DNA of 55,107 nt from an uncultured Prevotellaceae bacterium (GTDB lineage Bacteria > Bacteroidota > Bacteroidia > Bacteroidales > Muribaculaceae), in assembly GCA_947165485.1 (NCBI GenBank), contig CAMVAP010000020.1, forward strand, positions 1-55,107, given 5' to 3'. The notes beneath the pieces are model-generated. The model was given only the letters and a program-made list of their open reading frames with translations, was not told the DNA's origin and did not search any database. The position numbers and the translations under genes were made by a program. Shown here in pieces: positions 53,277-55,107 of this stretch (positions within the stretch are counted from its first letter, which is position 1; each line of letters opens with the position of its first letter).

Positions 53277-55029
53277 CTTTGAAATCTGCGACCTGCCGCT
53301 TTCTCTCAAGTCCAACAGGACACGGGTAGAGCGCTTCCTTGCCGATAGTGGCCTGCGTCTTGAGGACGTGGACTACTATGCCGCTGTCACCGATGACGAC
53401 GGCAACATCATTGCGGGCGGGGGATTGCAGGGCAATGTCATCAAGTGCATAGCCGTGGGTGAGGCGGCTCGTGAGACAGGCTTGAGCAATAAACTGATCT
53501 CGCACCTCATCACCATGGCCAATCAACAGGGTGCCACCTTGGTCAAGGTATTTACCAAGCCTGACAACCGCACGGTATTTGAGAGTATGGGCTTTAAACT
53601 GATTGCCAGTGCCCCCCATGCTATCCTCATGGAGAACGGCATGAAAGGCATCGGAGCCTATACCGACTACCTGCGCCGTACTCGTGCAGGCCGCCCCGAT
53701 GGTGCTGCGGCCATCGTGATGAACGCCAATCCTTTCACCATCGGCCACCGCTATCTGGTCGCTCAGGCCGCCCCGGAAGCATCAACGCTGTATGTCATCG
53801 CCGTGCGGGAGGACCGCTCGGTATTCAGCTACAAGGAGCGCTTGGCTATGATCCAGGCTGGCTGCAAGGACTTTGACAATGTTGTGGTCGTCGAGGGAAG
53901 TGACTACGCTATCAGTGAACTGACATTCCCCACCTACTTCCTCAAGCAGGTGACTGATGTCACCGACACCCACATCACGCTGGATCTGGACATGTTTGCA
54001 CGGCACATCGCGCCCGCACTGGGTGTGACTACCCGCTATGTGGGCAGCGAGCCCATTGATGCCTTGACCGCCCGTTACAACGAGCTCATGCTGCAACAGC
54101 TACCGCAACATGGCATCATGGTCAAGACAGTGGAGCGCCTCGTGCTTGATGCTCAACCCGTGAGCGCCTCACTCATGCGTCAGGCATTAAAGGGCGGATC
54201 ATTAACACTTGCCGCCACTCTCGTGCCACAAACCACCGACCCTTACCTCATCGCCCACCTAGCCAGTGATGCCCTGCGTGCCGAACTCAACACCACGCCC
54301 AAACCTGGCCTTGTGGACCAGCACGATAACGGGGCCCACCAGGACATGGATCTGGCACTGATGAACAAGAGCATTGACGCGTTGCACCCTTACTTTGTCG
54401 AGCTGGCACTCCACGGTTACAGCTGCGGCGAGGAGTATGAATTGCCTGATGCCCAGGTAGTGCGCCGCATTGGGATCCAAGCCGAGCAAGCCATGCTCAA
54501 GGCCACTGGCGGAGTGAACACTCACCGCGGAGCACTGTTCTCCATGGGACTCACCACGCTGGCCGCCGCATGGTGCATCACCCGTGACGGCATCGTGAGC
54601 AGCAAGCAATTGAGAGAGTTGATCATGCAGGTCGCTGGACAATTCACCCCCACGGCGGGCACCCACGGCAATAATGCCGTGAATGCGCACCGTGTGCAAG
54701 GTGCTCTCGACCTGGCCAAGGCCGGCTATGAGCAACTGTTCAACAGCTGGTTGCCAGCTTATCGACACTCTCTCGACGCCAATGACCCAACGGCTTGCCA
54801 CCGCCTGCTGTTGCTCATCATGAGCCAGCTGGACGACACCAATGTCATCCACCGCGTGGGCTACGACCAGGCTCAGCAGGTCAAGCAAGAGGCACGCGCG
54901 CTGCTCGACAACTACAGCACTGCAGGCATGGAAGCGATGAACCGCGATTACATGGCCCGCAACATCTCTCCCGGCGGCAGTGCCGACATGGTTGCGCTCA
55001 CTATATTTATACATACAATATTGAATTAA
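53266..55029 (+). CDS. Fused citrate lyase ligase (CitC) and prosthetic-group synthase (CitG)
   Basis: A 587-residue protein from the ATG at 53266; a TTG at 53257 could add three residues. Residues about 1-320 match CitC, with a GNAT-like N-terminal domain and the nucleotidyltransferase motif NPFTIGHRYL (about 154-163); CitC acetylates holo-lyase with ATP and acetate. Residues about 326-587 match CitG (TPKPGLVDQHDNGAH; GVNTHRGALFSMGL; THGNNA), which makes triphosphoribosyl-dephospho-CoA. The two activities are encoded separately in most cit clusters, where CitG is sometimes fused to CitX, so this CitC-CitG order is distinctive. The fusion lies in one uninterrupted frame. Confidence 0.9.
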   Translation: MYNNFEICDLPLSLKSNRTRVERFLADSGLRLEDVDYYAAVTDDDGNIIAGGGLQGNVIKCIAVGEAARETGLSNKLISHLITMANQQGATLVKVFTKPDNRTVFESMGFKLIASAPHAILMENGMKGIGAYTDYLRRTRAGRPDGAAAIVMNANPFTIGHRYLVAQAAPEASTLYVIAVREDRSVFSYKERLAMIQAGCKDFDNVVVVEGSDYAISELTFPTYFLKQVTDVTDTHITLDLDMFARHIAPALGVTTRYVGSEPIDALTARYNELMLQQLPQHGIMVKTVERLVLDAQPVSASLMRQALKGGSLTLAATLVPQTTDPYLIAHLASDALRAELNTTPKPGLVDQHDNGAHQDMDLALMNKSIDALHPYFVELALHGYSCGEEYELPDAQVVRRIGIQAEQAMLKATGGVNTHRGALFSMGLTTLAAAWCITRDGIVSSKQLRELIMQVAGQFTPTAGTHGNNAVNAHRVQGALDLAKAGYEQLFNSWLPAYRHSLDANDPTACHRLLLLIMSQLDDTNVIHRVGYDQAQQVKQEARALLDNYSTAGMEAMNRDYMARNISPGGSADMVALTIFIHTILN

Positions 55030-55062
55030 TAACCCTATATCAATTAACATTTAAATTTTATC

Positions 55063-55107
55063 ATGGTAGAATTAATCAATCAAGGAGTTTACTTAATCAA
55101 CGGTAAC
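55063..55107 (+). CDS. Start of a further gene, cut by the right edge
   Basis: An ATG at 55063 opens a frame of 15 codons to the edge (MVELINQGVYLINGN), 33 bases after the citC-citG stop. Too short to identify. It could be the next gene of the citrate operon. Confidence 0.5.
   Translation, partial: MVELINQGVYLINGN

Overview
The window comes from a Bacteroidales (phylum Bacteroidota) chromosome of moderately high GC. Upstream regions repeatedly show the Bacteroidota promoter pattern TTG/TTTG, 18-20 bases, TAnnTTTG, with no clear Shine-Dalgarno sequence. The gene families fit too: DUF4369 lipoprotein, DUF4932 and DUF4419 proteins, OmpA with Bacteroidota architecture, DPP IV, and dockerin-like secreted proteins. 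The genus cannot be fixed from this window. No prophage, CRISPR array, tRNA or rRNA was seen.

Layout. 1-8021 (minus) is a lysine-fermentation operon, transcribed atoD, kal, kce, kdd, kamA, kamB, kamC, kamD and running off the left edge. It converts lysine via beta-lysine and 3,5-diaminohexanoate to acetoacetate and 3-aminobutyryl-CoA, then crotonyl-CoA; KamB/KamC are the presumed reactivase of the B12-dependent 5,6-aminomutase. 8375-23342 holds an AAA ATPase/nuclease, DPP IV divergent from a DUF4369 lipoprotein, OmpA, a dockerin-bearing secreted protein, HtpG, a CotH-dockerin protein, RfbB and a patatin/outer-membrane protein. 23584-27024 holds a half-size M16-like protein, a complex palindromic intergenic element and an Fe-S aldo/keto reductase. 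27322-30814 is an operon for 2-oxoacid (indolepyruvate-type) oxidation: iorA, iorB and an aminotransferase. 33453-35513 is an ADP-forming acyl-CoA synthetase that could recover ATP from the acyl-CoA made by IorAB.

35518-36750 is a REP-associated tyrosine transposase (RAYT), apparently broken or frameshifted into two overlapping reading frames and flanked by two related palindromic repeats. After a DUF4419 membrane protein comes a translation block (rplM, rpsI, rpsB, tsf, then rplY, pth and an S4-domain protein), followed by an AddB-like nuclease and holB (minus), vsr and a membrane acyltransferase. The right end is a citrate lyase operon (citD, citE, citF, citX and a fused citC-citG) with a further gene beginning at the edge.

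Most unusual items: (1) arrays of 7-base repeats abutting start or stop codons at several loci, every unit carrying a stop codon on both strands; (2) the RAYT with its flanking REP-like elements and a -1 frame break; (3) two 85-base inverted palindromic units at 25213-25508; (4) a tandem DUF4932 protein in which only the first copy keeps HExxH; (5) the CitC-CitG fusion; (6) stem-loops on both sides of kamA. No entirely new multi-gene system can be claimed from the sequence alone.
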